Shown here piece after piece: positions 26,358 through 36,597 of a stretch of DNA of 64,000 bases (positions within the stretch are counted from its first letter, which is position 1; every line of letters starts with the position of its first letter). The notes under the pieces were generated by a model. That model searched no databases and was not told where the DNA came from. It saw only the letters and a list, made by a program, of their open reading frames with translations. Location: NCBI RefSeq assembly GCF_000421145.1, contig NZ_ATWH01000010.1:62001-126000 (forward strand), in the 5' to 3' direction. Source of the DNA: Glaciibacter superstes DSM 21135. GTDB taxonomy: Bacteria > Actinomycetota > Actinomycetes > Actinomycetales > Microbacteriaceae. Position numbers and translations under genes: made by a program.

Positions 26358-29135
26358 TCATCCTTCCTCGATTGTGCGAAGTGTGCCTGCGGCATCCGCC
26401 CGGCGCGCGGTCAGCAGCGCGATGGCCGACCCGGCGACAACCACCAGCAGGAAGCCGCCGAGTACCAGTGCGAGCAGCAGTGGGCTCTGTGTAACAGCCG
26501 GCTGCACCACGCCTTCAGTGAACGGCCGAAGGTCGACGCCCGCAAGCACAATGAACGGCAGGCCGGTTCCGAGCAGTGTCCCAGCGACCAGCGCGGCCAC
26601 GGCGAGCGGGCCGATCTCCCAGCCAACGAGCGCCCGCTTCGTGCTTCGTTCGAGCCCGAGCGCACCGAGCAGGGCGAGTATGCGATCGCGTGCCGGTGAG
26701 ATCAGCACCAGGGTCATCACCACGGTGACGGCGGTGAGCAGCCAGGCCAGCGCGATGGCAAGCACGAGTGCGATCCGCAGGCCCTGCACAGACGGGGTGC
26801 TGTTCACCGCTTCGGCGAGGTCAGCCGGCAGCACGACCTCTGCGCCGTCACCCGCAGCAGAACGGATGCCGGCGCTCACCAGTGCTGGATCGGCTCCGTC
26901 GTCGAGGTCGACCAGCGCGATCTCCGGCGAGAAGGTCGATGACACCAGCGCGTCGGCGTTGGCCCGGTCGACAATCACCCACGACTGCTTCGGGGTCAGC
27001 GGAATCTCGCTGGCTCCAGTGGCGACGACATCGAGTTTTTCGTCGCCCAGTTCGATGCTCGATCCCTCTTCGATCTCAGCGGCGAGAATGTCGGAGAGCA
27101 CAACGGGCACCGTGTCTCCTGCCGGTGCGCTGAGGGACTCCGGCAGGTCGAGGGCGCCCGCACCGCCGGCCTGCACAGCACGGAGTTCGGCGGCGTCGAC
27201 GACAATCACGCTCACGGTGTCCGGTCGGTGCCCGTCGATGCTGAGATTGGCGGCAACCCTGGCATAGACGGGAGCGAGAGCGGCAACGCCGGACACATCA
27301 ATGATTGCGGCCAGCTGCTCCTTGGTCAGGTGCGGTGCGCTCACGCGCAGGTCGGCGCCGACCTCGCTGCGTGCAGCGGTTTCGACCCCGCTCTGCACTG
27401 TCGCGAGCATGCCGGCGCCGAAAACGGCGACGGAGACTCCGACCACCAGCGGCAGGATCGGCGCGAACCCGGCGGCAGGGTCCCGCACGGCCCGCGCAGA
27501 ACCGAGGAAGTTGGTCAGCCCCGGCCTCGCCTTCAACCGCTCGGACAGCCAACGCAACGGAGCCGGATACACCCGCATGACGACAACGCAGGCCGCCAGG
27601 GAGAGCAGGAGCGGAGTGGCGGCCAGGAGCGGATCGACGCCGATCGAATCAGACGAGGTGGTGAGCCCTCTCTGGGTGAGCAGCACCACCGACACGGCTG
27701 CAACGCCGAGTACCAGCACTTCGAGCACCCACCGGGAACGGGAGGCAGTGCCGACACCGAGATCGCTGCGGAAGCGCCTGAGGCTCTTCTCCGAGGTCGA
27801 CAAGGCCAACAGGATCGCCGGCCCGATCGCCACCAGGGCGGGGAGGATGAAGGTCGCCGGTGTCGCCTGCCCCGACACGACCAGCAGGCCGATGGCAGTC
27901 CCGACGGTGGCCGCCGGGATGCCGATCACCGCTCCCTCGATTGCCAGCACGCCTCTCAATTGCCCCGTCGTCGCGCCGCGCGCGGCTGCGAGGCCGAGGC
28001 CGGTGCTCCGGCGGTGGCCGATCAGCCTGGCTCCAAGCACCAGCACGGCGAGTACCACTCCGATCGGTCCGGAAGCCGCCATGGCGAGCACCGCGCTGGT
28101 CACCGATGTGCGCACGAACACGTCTTGCAAGGTGAGGCCGAGTTTCGTAGAGAAACTCATCCCCGAGTCGCCGACGTAGCCGGTCGTTCCCTCCGTTGAA
28201 GCCATCGCGTGCGGAAGCCGCGTGAAGGTGCGGAGGCTCTGGGCGAAGTCCGTAGCGCCCGATGAGCTGAGTTCTGCGGCCTCGACCGGGAACCACACCT
28301 GGTTGATGAAGTTGGAGGAGAGCTCGCCGGCTACGGCCCAGGACGCCGGGTCCAGGTACGCGACGCCGGTATAGGTCGGCTCCAGTCGCCCTGCGCTCAG
28401 CACCGATGGCTCGAGGGCTCCTGGTACGTGCTTCCAATAGGTGCTGTTCTTATCTGCGGCGTCGAAGGTGCCGGAAAGGCGCAGCACCTGTTGTCCGCCG
28501 TTCGGCAACCCCATCACCCGTTCGTCACCGACTGCCCACGCCATCGACTCTGCGCTCGCGGCCGACAGAAGAAGCTCGACCGCGGCATCCGTTGGCAGGG
28601 CCGACGCGAAGGCGACTGGTGCCTTCCCCTCCACGATGTCGATACGCTCCGCCAGATGCGGATCGAAGCCCAGTGAGAGCTCTGTCGCCGGCTTCTTTAT
28701 TGACGGGTCGGCGGGGCTCGCGCCAAGCGGGGGCAGGGTGACGACGTAGCGCGCCGGGTCGACGGCGGCGGCGAGAGCCTGCGGCATCTCGGCCTGCACC
28801 GAGGTGATCGAGTCTTCCTGCAGGCCCCAGACTGCTTCCAGCTCAGGTGAGAGCCCGGATGCGCCTGGCCGGGAGGCCGGGCCGGACAGCGGGCCGCCCC
28901 TCGCGGCGCCGACGAGGTCGCGCTGGGTCGCCGGCAGCTGCGCGACGGCCAGTTGGAGACCGTCGGTGAACATGTTGTTGATAGCCCGCGGAACCCCGGT
29001 GGCGAGCGCGGCCATGACCAGCACGATCGCCGCGACGGTGATCGACCCGCCGAGGTTGGCCGAAGCCTGGCGCCAGATCAGCCAGGGAACGCTGAGGTGG
29101 GAGGAGTGCCGGTGCGCGCTCTGGCGGCGGGTCAT
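26358..29135 (-). CDS. Large FtsX-like ABC permease
   Basis: A 925-residue permease of the FtsX/MacB superfamily. One helix lies near the N-terminus (LGGSITVAAIVLVMAALATG), followed by a large extracytoplasmic domain of about 300 residues. A central block of helices (about 335-520) and a C-terminal FtsX core (ALVLAIALAWLLTAVTVVMT to LLALVLGGFLLVVVAG) follow. Proteins of this architecture couple ATP use in the cytoplasm to work outside the membrane. It overlaps the upstream permease by ATGA and is followed by the ATPase gene after four bases. The substrate is unknown. The next divergent gene is a secreted subtilase, which may or may not be related. Confidence 0.88.
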   Translation of the reverse strand: MTRRQSAHRHSSHLSVPWLIWRQASANLGGSITVAAIVLVMAALATGVPRAINNMFTDGLQLAVAQLPATQRDLVGAARGGPLSGPASRPGASGLSPELEAVWGLQEDSITSVQAEMPQALAAAVDPARYVVTLPPLGASPADPSIKKPATELSLGFDPHLAERIDIVEGKAPVAFASALPTDAAVELLLSAASAESMAWAVGDERVMGLPNGGQQVLRLSGTFDAADKNSTYWKHVPGALEPSVLSAGRLEPTYTGVAYLDPASWAVAGELSSNFINQVWFPVEAAELSSSGATDFAQSLRTFTRLPHAMASTEGTTGYVGDSGMSFSTKLGLTLQDVFVRTSVTSAVLAMAASGPIGVVLAVLVLGARLIGHRRSTGLGLAAARGATTGQLRGVLAIEGAVIGIPAATVGTAIGLLVVSGQATPATFILPALVAIGPAILLALSTSEKSLRRFRSDLGVGTASRSRWVLEVLVLGVAAVSVVLLTQRGLTTSSDSIGVDPLLAATPLLLSLAACVVVMRVYPAPLRWLSERLKARPGLTNFLGSARAVRDPAAGFAPILPLVVGVSVAVFGAGMLATVQSGVETAARSEVGADLRVSAPHLTKEQLAAIIDVSGVAALAPVYARVAANLSIDGHRPDTVSVIVVDAAELRAVQAGGAGALDLPESLSAPAGDTVPVVLSDILAAEIEEGSSIELGDEKLDVVATGASEIPLTPKQSWVIVDRANADALVSSTFSPEIALVDLDDGADPALVSAGIRSAAGDGAEVVLPADLAEAVNSTPSVQGLRIALVLAIALAWLLTAVTVVMTLVLISPARDRILALLGALGLERSTKRALVGWEIGPLAVAALVAGTLLGTGLPFIVLAGVDLRPFTEGVVQPAVTQSPLLLALVLGGFLLVVVAGSAIALLTARRADAAGTLRTIEEG

Positions 29136-32100
29136 CTGGTCTCCTCCCTCGACGTCGTGTCCTGGGCCTGGCGCCTGACCCTGGCGGCGTACGCCGCGCA
29201 GATCGCGGCGAGCACAACAGCGAATGAACCGACGAGCACGGTCCAGAGTGCCCAGTCCGGCTGGAGCGGTGCCGGCATGGCGTCGCCGAGACCGGCAACG
29301 GCTGTGCGAGCCAGGATGCCGACGGTGAACCAGGAGACGACCAGCCCGGATGCAAGGCCGAGTACGGCCGCCGCAACGATCACCGTCGCCAGCTCGATCA
29401 TGCGCAGCCTGGCCTGCTCCCTATTCGAGACGCCCAGTGTGCGAAGCACAATGACCTCGCCCCTTCGCGCTGCGGCCAGGGCGACCGTGATCGCCAGCAC
29501 GGCGATCGCCGCGAGCAGGAGCGCGCCGCCCATGCCCCAGTAGAGCGCCGTGACGACGGGCGCCAGCATGGCAGCGGTCGATTCGGAGGCGATGGTGCTC
29601 ACCTTGGCCGGCAGGTCGGGTATCCGTGCGGCCGCTTCGGCGACGGATGCCGGTTGCTGGGTGCGAATCCACACCTCACTGAGTTGCGGCACGCGTTCGC
29701 CTGCGCCCAGCGCGTATTCGCTGAGGGCCGGCAGGTCGGCGAGGATCCCGTAGGCGCCGGTGGATCCGGGGACCAGCGCGCTCGTGCCGCCGACGATTGC
29801 GTCAACGCTGGTACCGGTCGTTGGGATGAGGAAGGCGAGCTTGTCGCCGACATTCGCGTTCAGCCTGGCGGCGAGGGCGTCGGTGAGCACGACGGTCAAC
29901 GGCGCCGCCTGCGCGTTCGTGTCGCTGGCTGCAGAACCAAGCAGCACCCGGCCGGTTGGCTTGTCCCAGGCGAGAACGGTCTCGAACCGGGAATCTCCCG
30001 TTGCCTTCGACAGGTCGACTCCTGCGCCACTGAATTCGATGTGCACGCCGGTCGCTCCGTCTGACCCGGCGAGGGTCGCCTCCAGCGCGAGAATGCTCCA
30101 CGGCGCGGTGCCCTTCGGGAGGTGGGCTTCCAGTGCGACCGGAGCCGCACCGAGATCAGCGAGGGACTCGGTGTGGAACGCGAGCCGGGCGACGGCGCCG
30201 GCGGCATCCGTCACCCATGCGGCGGTCGACACTGTGCCGGCTCTCGACACTGTGCCGGCTCCGGTGGCGCCAGGTGCGGCGACGGTGATCGACACCGTCG
30301 TCGTCGCTGTCGGGAGCGGAGTGCCGACTGTGTCGTCGCCACCCTGGTCGTCATCCGGCCTGCTTGTGCCGAGCTGCAGGGCCAGGCGGTCTGGATCCAG
30401 CGAATCACCCTGTTCGCCGACCACCCCTGGCAGCGCTTCGCGGGCAATGGCCGTGAGCGACACGTCTTCTGCTCCGACGGTGACCGGGGTGATGAGCACG
30501 GGGCGGCGGCGCTGACGCCGTCCAGCGCGGCATAGGGTGCGGCCGAGATGATCGTGTCTGGACCGGCCACCGAGCGTGCGGTCTCCACGTCGACCCGCAC
30601 GTCGCTGCCGTTCCGCATCATCGCGGCGCTGGCGTCGAGCGCCGACCAGGTTCCGGCGTAGGCCACTGCCAGCGTCGTGCCGCCGACCGACAGGGTCACC
30701 AGCAGCACCGCGACTGCGAAGACGCCGACCCGCCTGCCGACCTGGCGGCTCGGCAACACGGCGGCGAGCGAACGCGACCTCGCCGCCAGCGCCTGAACGA
30801 CCGCGAGCAGTGGGCCGAACGCAAGAAGCGCGACCATGGCCAGCGCGATCAGGGCCAGCGCGGGCGCGAAGACGGCGAGCGGGTCGACGTGCAGCGAACC
30901 GTCTGGCGAAGCGGCCAGTGGCGACCGGTAGAGCAGGAACTGCCAGAGCGAGAGCCCGGCAGCACCGGCCACCAGCACGAAGACTCCGACAGTGGCAGCC
31001 TGGCCGGCGCGGCCGGAATCTTCGCCGCGCCCCGGTCCGCCCGCCAGCACCGCGCCGCGCAGGGCGACAACCGTGCAGACCACACCGCCGCAGACGACAA
31101 CACAGACGACGACACCGACGATGAACAGGGCGGCGATCATCCAGCCGGCCATCGCATCCGTTTGCCCGAATGCGGCGGGTGTTGCCCCGAAGGCGGCAAG
31201 AAGGAGGGAGGCCAGAGCCGCGCCGACAACGGCCGCGGGCACCAGCACCACCAGGGCCTCGAGGGTGGCGAACCGGGTGAGGCCGGCGACGGATGCCCCG
31301 CGCGCGCGGATCAGCGCGGATTCCGTTGCCCGCGTGGTGACCAGCAGACGCGCCAGCTGGGCCAGGGTGATCAGGCCGATCGTCGCGACCAGCAACACCG
31401 GAACCGCTGCCACCCCTTGCACGGCGCCGAGGCTCTGCTGCAGTCGGGTCACGGTTGCCGTGAGTCCGCCGGTGATGCTCGCAGTACCCGATGCTGTGAC
31501 GGTGTCATCGTCGATGAGTTCGTTCAGCCCAGGGATCGCTCTGGCCAGGGCAGGCAGGTCTCCCGGCAGGAAGGTGGCCGTGTCTGGAGCCATCGTCCAG
31601 GCGACGGTGGCCTGCTTCGCCAGCGGGCCGATGGCGTCGTCGCTGATGATGAGTGTGCCGGCGTTCAGTTTTCCGGCGGCGCCCTGGGCGTTGCCGGACA
31701 CAGCGAGGGGGTCACCGAACCAGTAAGGGGCCGCGGCATTGCGCGGCAGCCACGTGCCGACGATGACTGCGCGGATGGCCGCAGGGGCCGTTCCGACCTC
31801 GATGATGTCGCCGGGGGCCAGGCCGAGCGTCTCGGCGGCGGCGGCGTGCAGCATGGCCGGTACCGGTGCATCCGATTCGGCGGCAGCGCCGTCCGTCGCC
31901 CCCTCGCCGGTCCACTCACCATCGACGAGAGTTGCCCAGTCGGCCAGCTGCGCGTCGGTGCCTACGACAAATCGAGTCTGTGCCCACGACATTCGAGTCT
32001 TCGCCTGGCGTGAGCGAATCTTCGCCTGTCACGTCGGCCGGCAGCACGACTGTCTGCTCAGGCGATGCCCGGCTGAACGGCAATGGGTCGATCCGCACGG

Positions 32101-32395
32101 TGCGCCACGCGGTCGTGTGCGTTCCGCTCAGTCGGTCTGTGAGCAGTGCCGCCGTCGACTCTCGCTGTTCGTTTCGCTCTGCCGCCTCGGCAGCCAGGGG
32201 AGTTTGCAACTGGAGTGCGGCGTCTCGTGCGGGCGTCTGCTCGAGCACCGTGCGCGTGCCGGTCACACTGGAGGCCGAGAGGTACCCGGTGATGCCGGCC
32301 AGGAGCGCGGTGGCGACGAGTCCGACGGCGAACAGGGCTGCGAGCAATCCGCGGCGAGCGAGTGAACGCTTCGCCGCGAGAGTACCGGAACGCAC
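29132..32395 (-). pseudogene. Large FtsX-like ABC permease interrupted by two compensating frameshifts
   Basis: Three overlapping frames together encode one permease of about 1,090 residues. Part 1 starts at the GTG at 32395, with GAGGGG before it and a helix LLAALFAVGLVATALLAGIT, and loses frame at an A-run at 31969-31971 (TTT in the mRNA sense). Part 2 runs from there to about 30500 and contains four to six helices. Part 3, from about 30500 to 29132, holds the last extracytoplasmic domain and the FtsX core (GGALLLAAIAVLAITVALAA). Removing one T at the first point and adding one C in the GCCCCG run at 30500-30503 restores a continuous protein. The net shift is zero. It is either a decayed gene or two indel errors at homopolymers. 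It is the promoter-proximal gene of the ABC operon. Confidence 0.8.
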
Positions 32396-32722
32396 TGAAA
32401 ACCCCTCGTCGCGCCGCGGAACGGGGCGATCATCATCGATCGAGGATCCGGATGCCCGGTCCCGCCGAATGCTGGTGCGCCGAGTACGGGCACTCGCATA
32501 CGGTCACCCAGCATAGCGACAGGCGTTCTGCCCCTGACCACTACTTTTGAGGCGCGAGATTTGCCCCGTGCCCAGTGCTGGCGCAGCGAATCGGGCCTTC
32601 TGCCCACTGGCACGTACAACATCCGCGCAGATTGCCACTAGTGGCCGGGCCGCGGGGTGCGATAGGTTCAGCATCACGTCCTGCCCCCAAATGGGGGAGG
32701 TTATCAACGCAGATATCTCGGA
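32396..32722. promoter_or_regulatory. Divergent intergenic region between ABC operon and subtilase
   Basis: Leftward: a TATGCT box at 32516-32511 (minus strand) is the best -10 for the permease operon, giving a leader of about 110 bases. Rightward: TAGGTT at 32663-32668 is a likely -10 for the subtilase, with TTGCCA at 32632 too far away to be its -35. A small perfect hairpin CCCCC-AAAT-GGGGG (32684-32697) would lie in the 5' leader of the subtilase. I see no gene in this 327-base gap. Confidence 0.45.
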
Positions 32723-35700
32723 TTGGACAGGCAGTTGAGTTCACAATTCCGGCGACGTCCATCGTCGCCCATCCCGCGAGCACCCCTCGCAGCAGCACCG
32801 CTTAAGACCGTGCGCGGCATATCCGCCGTCACGTTGACCGCCGCGCTGGTCGCCACCATGGCCATCGTCGGCGGGGCCCCGGCCGCGCTGGCGGCACCGG
32901 CCGATTCCGTCGTTCCCGGCGTCACCATGCCGGCAACGGACCTCACCGCCGGTCGCTACATCGTGACCCTGGCCGACGACGCCGTCGCGACCTATGACGG
33001 CGGTGTCAATGGCTACTCGGCCACCGCGCCCGGCGCCGGCGCCAAACTCGACGCGCAGAGCGGCGCGGCCGAGGAATACGCGGGATACCTCGACGAGCAG
33101 CAGCAGGAGGTCGCGGCATCCGTCGACGCCACGATCGACTACTCGTACACGCTCGCCCTGAACGGTTTCGCTGCCGACCTCAGCGCAAAGCAGGCCGCGA
33201 AGCTCTCAGCAGACAAGAGCGTTGCCTCGATCACGAAAGAAACCCTCCACCACGTCACTGCGGCTGAGCCGTCCACTGACTTCCTCGGGCTGAGCGGCGA
33301 CGACGGCGTGTGGGCGGGTATCGGCGGGCCAGAGCAGGCAGGGGAGGGCGTCGTCATCGGCGTGCTCGACACCGGCATTGCGCCGGAGAACCCGTCGTTC
33401 GCCGGCGACCCGCTCGGCACAGAACCAGGCGCTGCGCCGTATCTGGACGGCGACACCATCACCTACCAGAAGGCAGACGGTAACACCTTCACCGGGGCGT
33501 GCGTGACCGGCGAACAGTTCGAGGTGGCCGACTGCAGTTCGAAGATCGTCGGTGCACGCTATTACGTCGACGGCTTCGGTGCTGACCGCATCGGCGGCGC
33601 AGACATCGGGGAGTACGCCTCCCCGCGCGACGGCGACGGCCACGGTTCCCACACGGCATCGACAGCGGGCGGCAATCACGACGTGCAGGCGAGTGTCGGC
33701 GGACTTGGCTACGGACTGATCTCCGGTGTGGCTCCGGCCGCGAAGATCTCGATGTACAAGGTCTGCTGGTCTGGTCCTGATCCGATCGGCACAGAAGACG
33801 ACGGATGCGCGTCTTCCGACCTGTTGGCCGGCATCGACCAGTCGGTCGCAGACGGTGTCGACGTGATCAACTACTCGATCGGCGGCGGCGCTGCCGCCAC
33901 GACGGTTTCCCCCACCGACCAGGCTTTCCTTGGCGCGGCATCCGCCGGCATCTTCGTCGCAGCATCCGCTGGCAACGCAGGGCCTGGCGCATCGACGCTC
34001 GACAACGCCTCGCCGTGGATCACCACCGTCGCAGCAAGCACCATTCCGAGTTGGGAGGCCACAGCCACCTTCGGTGACGGAACGGCGCACGCCGGGGCAT
34101 CCATCACCGTCGACCGCACGCCAGAGGCTCCTGCGCTGACCGGAAATCTGGTGCGAGCCGACCTCGTTGGCGTTGCCGGGCACGATGCGGCCGACGCGCT
34201 GCTCTGCGCACCGGATTCTCTCGACCCGGCGCAGGTCGCCGGCAACATCGTGTTCTGCGAACGCGGTGTCTATGACCGAACGGCCAAGTCGGCCGAGGTC
34301 GCCAGGGCCGGTGGAATCGGCATGCTCCTCGTGAACCGCACCTCGAGCTCGATCGACACCGACCTGCACGCCGTACCGACGGTGCACCTCGACGGTCCGT
34401 ATTGGGACGAGACTTACGCCTACGCGGCAACGCCGGGCGCCACGGTCACGTTCACACCGGGCAACTCGACGGACTACATTCCGCCGGTGCCGCAGGTTGC
34501 CGGCTTCTCGTCGCGCGGCCCGGTGGAAGCCGACGGCAGCGACATCCTGAAGCCAGACATCACGGCTCCCGGCGTTGCGATCCTCGCCGACGGCGCGAAC
34601 GCAGAGGGTGAAGATCCGAGCTGGCAGTTCATCTCCGGCACGTCGATGGCGTCTCCGCACGTCGCCGGTCTCGCTGCCCTCTATCTGGGCGAGCGCCCGA
34701 ACGCGACCCCGGCAGAGGTCAAGTCGGCCATGATGACGACGGCGTACAACACCGTCGACGCAGCAGGGGCCGAGGTCACCGACCCGTTCGCACAGGGCGC
34801 TGGGCATGCAGACCCGACCAGGTTCTTCGAACCCGGTTTGCTGTACCTGAACGACACCGATGACTGGTGGTCGTATATCCAGGGCATCGGGTACGACGTC
34901 GGGGCAGAACCGATCGACCCGAGCAACCTGAACCTGGCCTCGATAGCGATCGGTTCGCTGGTCTCGACCGAGACCGTCACCCGAACGGTCACCTCGACGC
35001 AGGCCGGCGTGTTCGAAGCTCAGCCGATCGACATGCCGGGCATCGAGGCGGTCGTCGAACCGGCGACCCTCGAGTTCGGCGCGGCTGGGGAGACCCAGAG
35101 CTACACGGTGACATTCACCAGAACGGATGCCCCGCTGAACGCGTACACGACGGGCTCGCTGGACTGGGTGAGTGGAGACACTGTGGTGCACAGCCCGATC
35201 GCCGTGCAGCCGGTTCCGCTGGTTGCTCCGCCGCTGGTCGAAGGCACCGGCGTCGACGGTTCTGCCGACGTGTCGGTCACGCCGGGTGCAACCGGCGAGA
35301 TTCCGCTGAACCTCAGCGGTCTCGCTGCCGGGGTGCACCAGCCGAACCCGGCTGACCCCGCTGACCCGAACACCGGGTCTGGAACGGCCGGTGACGAGTT
35401 CACCTACGAGGTGGTGGTGCCGGACGGCACCCAGCTGGCCAGGTTCGATCTTGACGCGGTCGACGACACCACCGACCTCGACCTGATCGTCTACCAGCTC
35501 GACGGGCCAGGTGGCGCACCCGTTGCCGGGTGGCAGTCAGCGACCGGATCCGCAGACGAACGGGTCGACCTCGTCGCGCCAGAAGCGGGGTCATACCAGA
35601 TCATCGCTTCGGTGTTCGGAGGCACCACCGCGTTCGACGTCGACACCTTCTCGGTGCTCGAGGGAGCCGGTGAGGGTTCCTTGACGGCAACGCCGCCGGT

Positions 35701-36397
35701 GATCGCCGGCGAGCAGGGGGTGCCATCCGACTACGCGCTGTCGTGGGCCGGGCTGGCACCTGACGCTTCGTATCTCGGCCTGGTTGCCTATGGCGACACG
35801 GGCGTATCCACCGTCGTTTCGGTCGAGTCCGGCGAGGCGCCGGAGCCGGAGGCGCCGGTCAACACGGTTCCTCCGGTGATCGAAGGAACGCCGGAGGTTG
35901 GCGAGACACTGACGGCGAATCCAGGGGAGTGGGACACGGCGGAGCTCGTGTTCGGCTTCCAGTGGCAGGCTGACGGCGTCGACATCGCGGGCGCGACGGC
36001 GGCGACATACACGCCGGTCGAAGCCGATGCCGGTGCCACCCTCACGGTGGTCGTGACCGCGGCGAAGGATGGGCTGCCATCTGGCACGGCGACCTCGGCC
36101 GGTGTCGTGGTGAAGCACGAAGCCACGGTGAGCCTCTCACTGAACAAGTGGCTGGCGTTCTCGTGGCAGAAGGTCAAGGCCACGGTGCAGGTCGAGAGCG
36201 ACGGCGACGTCTCCGGCCCGGCGACCGTCGTCGTGGACGGGGAGAGCTACGACGTGGTGCTCGATGCGAACGGCAAGGGGAAGGTGACCCTTCCGCCGCA
36301 GGAGCGCGGCTTCCACCGCGTGGTCGCGGAGTTCGCGGGCAGTGACACGGTCGCCCCGGCGACCAGCCGGGCGACGCTGCTCTGGGTGATCCTCTAA
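32723..36397 (+). CDS. Secreted subtilisin-like serine protease (S8) with PA and Ig-like domains
   Basis: A 1,224-residue secreted protease. The signal peptide is at residues 1-58 (GISAVTLTAALVATMAIVGG, ending ALAAPA), followed by an I9-type propeptide (GRYIVTLADDAVATY). The S8 domain follows, with catalytic Asp216 in VIGVLDTGI, His307 in GDGHGSHTAST and Ser641 in SGTSMASPHVAGLAAL. A PA domain is inserted before the Ser (GNIVFCERGVYDRTAKSAEV). After it come a fibronectin-like segment, a DPAD-containing domain and a C-terminal Ig-like domain (NTVPPVIEGTPEVGETL). No sorting signal is seen, so release is likely. The start is uncertain: TTG at 32723 or TTG at 32735, which has GGACAGG in front. 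Confidence 0.93.
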   Translation: MDRQLSSQFRRRPSSPIPRAPLAAAPLKTVRGISAVTLTAALVATMAIVGGAPAALAAPADSVVPGVTMPATDLTAGRYIVTLADDAVATYDGGVNGYSATAPGAGAKLDAQSGAAEEYAGYLDEQQQEVAASVDATIDYSYTLALNGFAADLSAKQAAKLSADKSVASITKETLHHVTAAEPSTDFLGLSGDDGVWAGIGGPEQAGEGVVIGVLDTGIAPENPSFAGDPLGTEPGAAPYLDGDTITYQKADGNTFTGACVTGEQFEVADCSSKIVGARYYVDGFGADRIGGADIGEYASPRDGDGHGSHTASTAGGNHDVQASVGGLGYGLISGVAPAAKISMYKVCWSGPDPIGTEDDGCASSDLLAGIDQSVADGVDVINYSIGGGAAATTVSPTDQAFLGAASAGIFVAASAGNAGPGASTLDNASPWITTVAASTIPSWEATATFGDGTAHAGASITVDRTPEAPALTGNLVRADLVGVAGHDAADALLCAPDSLDPAQVAGNIVFCERGVYDRTAKSAEVARAGGIGMLLVNRTSSSIDTDLHAVPTVHLDGPYWDETYAYAATPGATVTFTPGNSTDYIPPVPQVAGFSSRGPVEADGSDILKPDITAPGVAILADGANAEGEDPSWQFISGTSMASPHVAGLAALYLGERPNATPAEVKSAMMTTAYNTVDAAGAEVTDPFAQGAGHADPTRFFEPGLLYLNDTDDWWSYIQGIGYDVGAEPIDPSNLNLASIAIGSLVSTETVTRTVTSTQAGVFEAQPIDMPGIEAVVEPATLEFGAAGETQSYTVTFTRTDAPLNAYTTGSLDWVSGDTVVHSPIAVQPVPLVAPPLVEGTGVDGSADVSVTPGATGEIPLNLSGLAAGVHQPNPADPADPNTGSGTAGDEFTYEVVVPDGTQLARFDLDAVDDTTDLDLIVYQLDGPGGAPVAGWQSATGSADERVDLVAPEAGSYQIIASVFGGTTAFDVDTFSVLEGAGEGSLTATPPVIAGEQGVPSDYALSWAGLAPDASYLGLVAYGDTGVSTVVSVESGEAPEPEAPVNTVPPVIEGTPEVGETLTANPGEWDTAELVFGFQWQADGVDIAGATAATYTPVEADAGATLTVVVTAAKDGLPSGTATSAGVVVKHEATVSLSLNKWLAFSWQKVKATVQVESDGDVSGPATVVVDGESYDVVLDANGKGKVTLPPQERGFHRVVAEFAGSDTVAPATSRATLLWVIL

Positions 36398-36422
36398 CCC
36401 AGTACAGGTCACCCCGTACAGC

Positions 36423-36459
36423 GGAGGGGCGCAGGATGCATCGCATCCTGCGCCCCTCC
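36423..36459 (+). terminator. Terminator after the subtilase
   Basis: GGAGGGGCGCAGGATGC and GCATCCTGCGCCCCTCC are perfect 17-base complements around a three-base loop, followed by TTCGTG, 25 bases after the stop. Confidence 0.9.
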
Positions 36460-36473
36460 TTCGTGCCCGTCGC

Positions 36474-36528
36474 GAGGGGACGCAAAATGCTGCATTTCGG
36501 CTCGATTCAGAGCACTTTGCGACCCCTC
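36474..36528. repeat. Hairpin element, left copy (17-21-17)
   Basis: GAGGGGACGCAAAATGC (36474-36490), a 21-base loop, then GCACTTTGCGACCCCTC (36512-36528); the arms match at 15 of 17 positions. The same arms, orientation and loop length recur at 37526-37580, on the other side of the DUF559 gene. The loops share TTTcGGcyCGA. This looks like a dispersed repetitive hairpin rather than a plain terminator. Confidence 0.85.
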
Positions 36529-36597
36529 ACGGTTGACTTGGCTGGAGCCTGTGGATAACTTCCGCGCCCGCGGACGGTGATGGTGCACTCTGGACGC

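Noticed and set aside
30490..30510. Programmed ribosomal frameshifting in the FtsX permease
   Set aside because: There is no classical slippery heptamer with downstream structure, and two opposite shifts would be needed; mutation or sequencing error is simpler.
33206..35338. A 710-codon open frame antisense to the subtilase gene
   Set aside because: It is the mirror of GC-rich codon usage in a clearly real protease; the product is Arg/Asp/Val-rich without domains, and no ribosome site precedes it.
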